Below are positions 62,756 to 64,000 of a DNA stretch of 64,000 nt, in pieces. Below the pieces are notes generated by a model. It did no database searches. It was not told the origin of the DNA and saw nothing but the letters and a program-made list of their open reading frames with translations. Source of the stretch: Alcaligenaceae bacterium SAGV5 (GTDB taxonomy: Bacteria > Pseudomonadota > Gammaproteobacteria > Burkholderiales > Burkholderiaceae_B); the NCBI GenBank assembly GCA_009360345.1, contig SPDP01000002.1, positions 950,058 through 1,014,057 of the forward strand. The letters run 5' to 3'. Position numbers and translations under genes: made by a program. Each line of letters begins with the position of its first letter. Positions within the stretch are counted from its first letter, which is position 1.

Positions 62756-62842
62756 GGAGGGGTGCCCGAGTGGTTAAAGGGGGCAGACTGTAAATCTGTT
62801 GGCCTTGCGCCTACATTGGTTCGAATCCAATCCCCTCCACCA
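62756..62842 (+). tRNA. tRNA-Tyr (anticodon GTA)
   Basis: 87 bases including the encoded CCA. The acceptor stem GGAGGGG pairs with CCCCTCC, the anticodon loop CTGTAAA has GTA at 62790-62792, and a long variable arm typical of tRNA-Tyr is present. Confidence 0.95.
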
Positions 62843-62982
62843 AAAAGCTTTGCTTTCCGGTAGAAATTCGTGGGTGGACCCGCGACGTGGCCAGTAGCTT
62901 GGAGCGTGCTGTAACTCAAGCGGCTGGTCAAAATTTTGGCTGGAAGGTTTGGCGGCGGTGGGGTCCGCGGCAGTAGTGGCAG

Positions 62983-63056
62983 GCGGGTGTAGCTCAATGG
63001 TAGAGCAGAAGCCTTCCAAGCTTACGACGAGGGTTCGATTCCCTTCACCCGCTCCA
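62983..63056 (+). tRNA. tRNA-Gly (anticodon TCC)
   Basis: 74 bases with encoded CCA. GCGGGTG pairs with CACCCGC, the D arm is AGCTCAATGGTAGAGC and the anticodon loop CTTCCAA gives TCC. The base pair at the foot of the anticodon stem is a G-A mismatch. It is 140 bp after tRNA-Tyr. Confidence 0.94.
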
Positions 63057-63126
63057 ACGAGGTCGTCGCAGGCGCCCGGGTTCCCGGTGAGTTGCCGGAC
63101 GGTCCGGTGGTTGCAGTACAGAATTC

Positions 63127-63201
<75 letters not shown>

Positions 63202-63254
63202 GTTTTTTTGCGGTTCCATCCGTTATAGCAGGCATCCAGAGGCGGGAGTCAGCC

Positions 63255-64000
63255 ATGGCAAAAGGCAAGTTTGAGCGTACCAAGCCGCACGTGAACGTGG
63301 GCACGATCGGTCACGTTGACCACGGCAAGACGACGCTGACGGCGGCGATCACGACGGTGCTGTCGCGCCAGTTCGGCGGCGAGGCGAAGGCGTACGACCA
63401 GATCGACGCGGCGCCGGAAGAAAAGGCGCGGGGCATCACGATCAACACGGCGCACGTGGAATACGAGACGGCGACGCGCCACTACGCGCACGTTGATTGC
63501 CCGGGCCACGCGGACTACGTGAAGAACATGATCACGGGTGCCGCGCAGATGGACGGAGCGATCCTGGTGGTGTCGGCGGCCGACGGCCCGATGCCGCAGA
63601 CGCGCGAGCACATCCTGCTGTCGCGCCAGGTTGGCGTGCCCTACATCATCGTGTTCCTGAACAAGGCTGACCTGGTTGACGACGCCGAGCTGCTGGAACT
63701 GGTGGAAATGGAAGTGCGGGAGCTGCTGAGCAAGTACGATTTCCCGGGCGACGACACCCCGATCGTGAAGGGTTCGGCACGCATGGCGCTGGAAGGCGAC
63801 AAGGGCGAGCTGGGCGAGCCGGCGATCCTGCAACTGGCGGCGGCGCTGGATTCGTACATCCCGACGCCCGAGCGCGCGGTCGATGGCGCGTTCCTGATGC
63901 CGGTGGAAGACGTGTTCTCGATCTCGGGTCGTGGCACGGTGGTGACGGGCCGTATCGAGCGGGGCGTGGTCAAGGTCGGCGAGGAAATCGAGATCGTCGG
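63255..64000 (+). CDS. tuf: Elongation factor Tu, N-terminal part (runs off window)
   Basis: The first 248 residues of EF-Tu are present: [20 protein letters not shown], the P-loop GHVDHGKT (residues 19-26), DCPGHADY with the switch II motif, and NKADLVD for guanine binding. It delivers aminoacyl-tRNA to the ribosome. It starts at ATG 63255 after GGGAG. The tRNA-Tyr/Gly/Thr cluster upstream identifies this as the tufB-type locus, normally followed by secE and nusG beyond the window. Confidence 0.98.
   Translation, partial: MAKGKFERTKPHVNVGTIGHVDHGKTTLTAAITTVLSRQFGGEAKAYDQIDAAPEEKARGITINTAHVEYETATRHYAHVDCPGHADYVKNMITGAAQMDGAILVVSAADGPMPQTREHILLSRQVGVPYIIVFLNKADLVDDAELLELVEMEVRELLSKYDFPGDDTPIVKGSARMALEGDKGELGEPAILQLAAALDSYIPTPERAVDGAFLMPVEDVFSISGRGTVVTGRIERGVVKVGEEIEIV

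Noticed and set aside
62843..63126. Further tRNA or small RNA genes between the three tRNAs.
   Set aside because: The gaps show no further cloverleaf or terminator, only processed spacer.

Overview
The window is about 68% GC by eye, gene-dense, and has the signature of a betaproteobacterium of the Alcaligenaceae (Bordetella/Achromobacter type). Evidence for this is seven orphan Bug/TctC-type periplasmic receptors, a general L-amino-acid ABC transporter (aapJQMP), a Tyr-Gly-Thr tRNA cluster just upstream of tuf, and many LysR-regulated catabolic operons. The taxon is inferred from gene content and style; no marker gene was searched. No stretch longer than about 210 bp lacks a gene.

Left part (1-16.8 kb). 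A hydrolase/aspartate dehydrogenase pair lies divergent from a LysR gene. Next comes a catabolic block (2354-13706) containing a 4,5-dihydroxyphthalate decarboxylase-like protein, a three-subunit molybdenum hydroxylase, a CoxG-like protein, two Bug receptors, an aldehyde dehydrogenase, a TetR regulator and two almost identical cupin genes. A 16-bp dyad of the form TTGACT-N4-AGTCAA (or close variants) occurs at every promoter region of this block, so it looks like one TetR-controlled regulon. An aspartoacylase-like/Bug pair and a LysR gene follow.

Middle part (16.9-42.3 kb). This holds aapPMQJ (minus strand), ftsEX (plus), and a LysR-controlled Bug plus three-component Rieske oxygenase operon. 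A CYTH-CHAD protein, a LysR/hydrolase/Bug unit, tyrB, kynA-kynB with an Lrp-type regulator, and a RidA protein come next. The last unit is a cluster of a racemase-family protein, a Bug receptor, an FAD monooxygenase, an isochorismatase-like amidase, a polysaccharide-deacetylase-like hydrolase and a LysR gene. Its enzyme order resembles the end of an N-heterocycle or cyclic-imide route to maleate and fumarate.

Right part (42.3-64 kb). A glutathione peroxidase gene is followed by a complete type II secretion cluster: gspG-H-I-J-K-L-M-N-D-E-F on the minus strand with overlapping genes, and a short gspC divergent from it. Then come hpd with a divergent Lrp gene, a GntR gene, and a CoA-dependent degradation operon: Bug, enoyl-CoA hydratase, a thiolase-fold protein lacking thiolase residues, a DUF35 partner, a class III CoA-transferase and a quinone oxidoreductase. 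A strong promoter reads into tRNA-Tyr, tRNA-Gly, tRNA-Thr and the start of tuf.

A GC-rich interspersed palindromic element occurs three times: at the very 3' ends of kynA and hpd, where it supplies the stop codon, and inside the 5' coding part of aapM, where it is translated.
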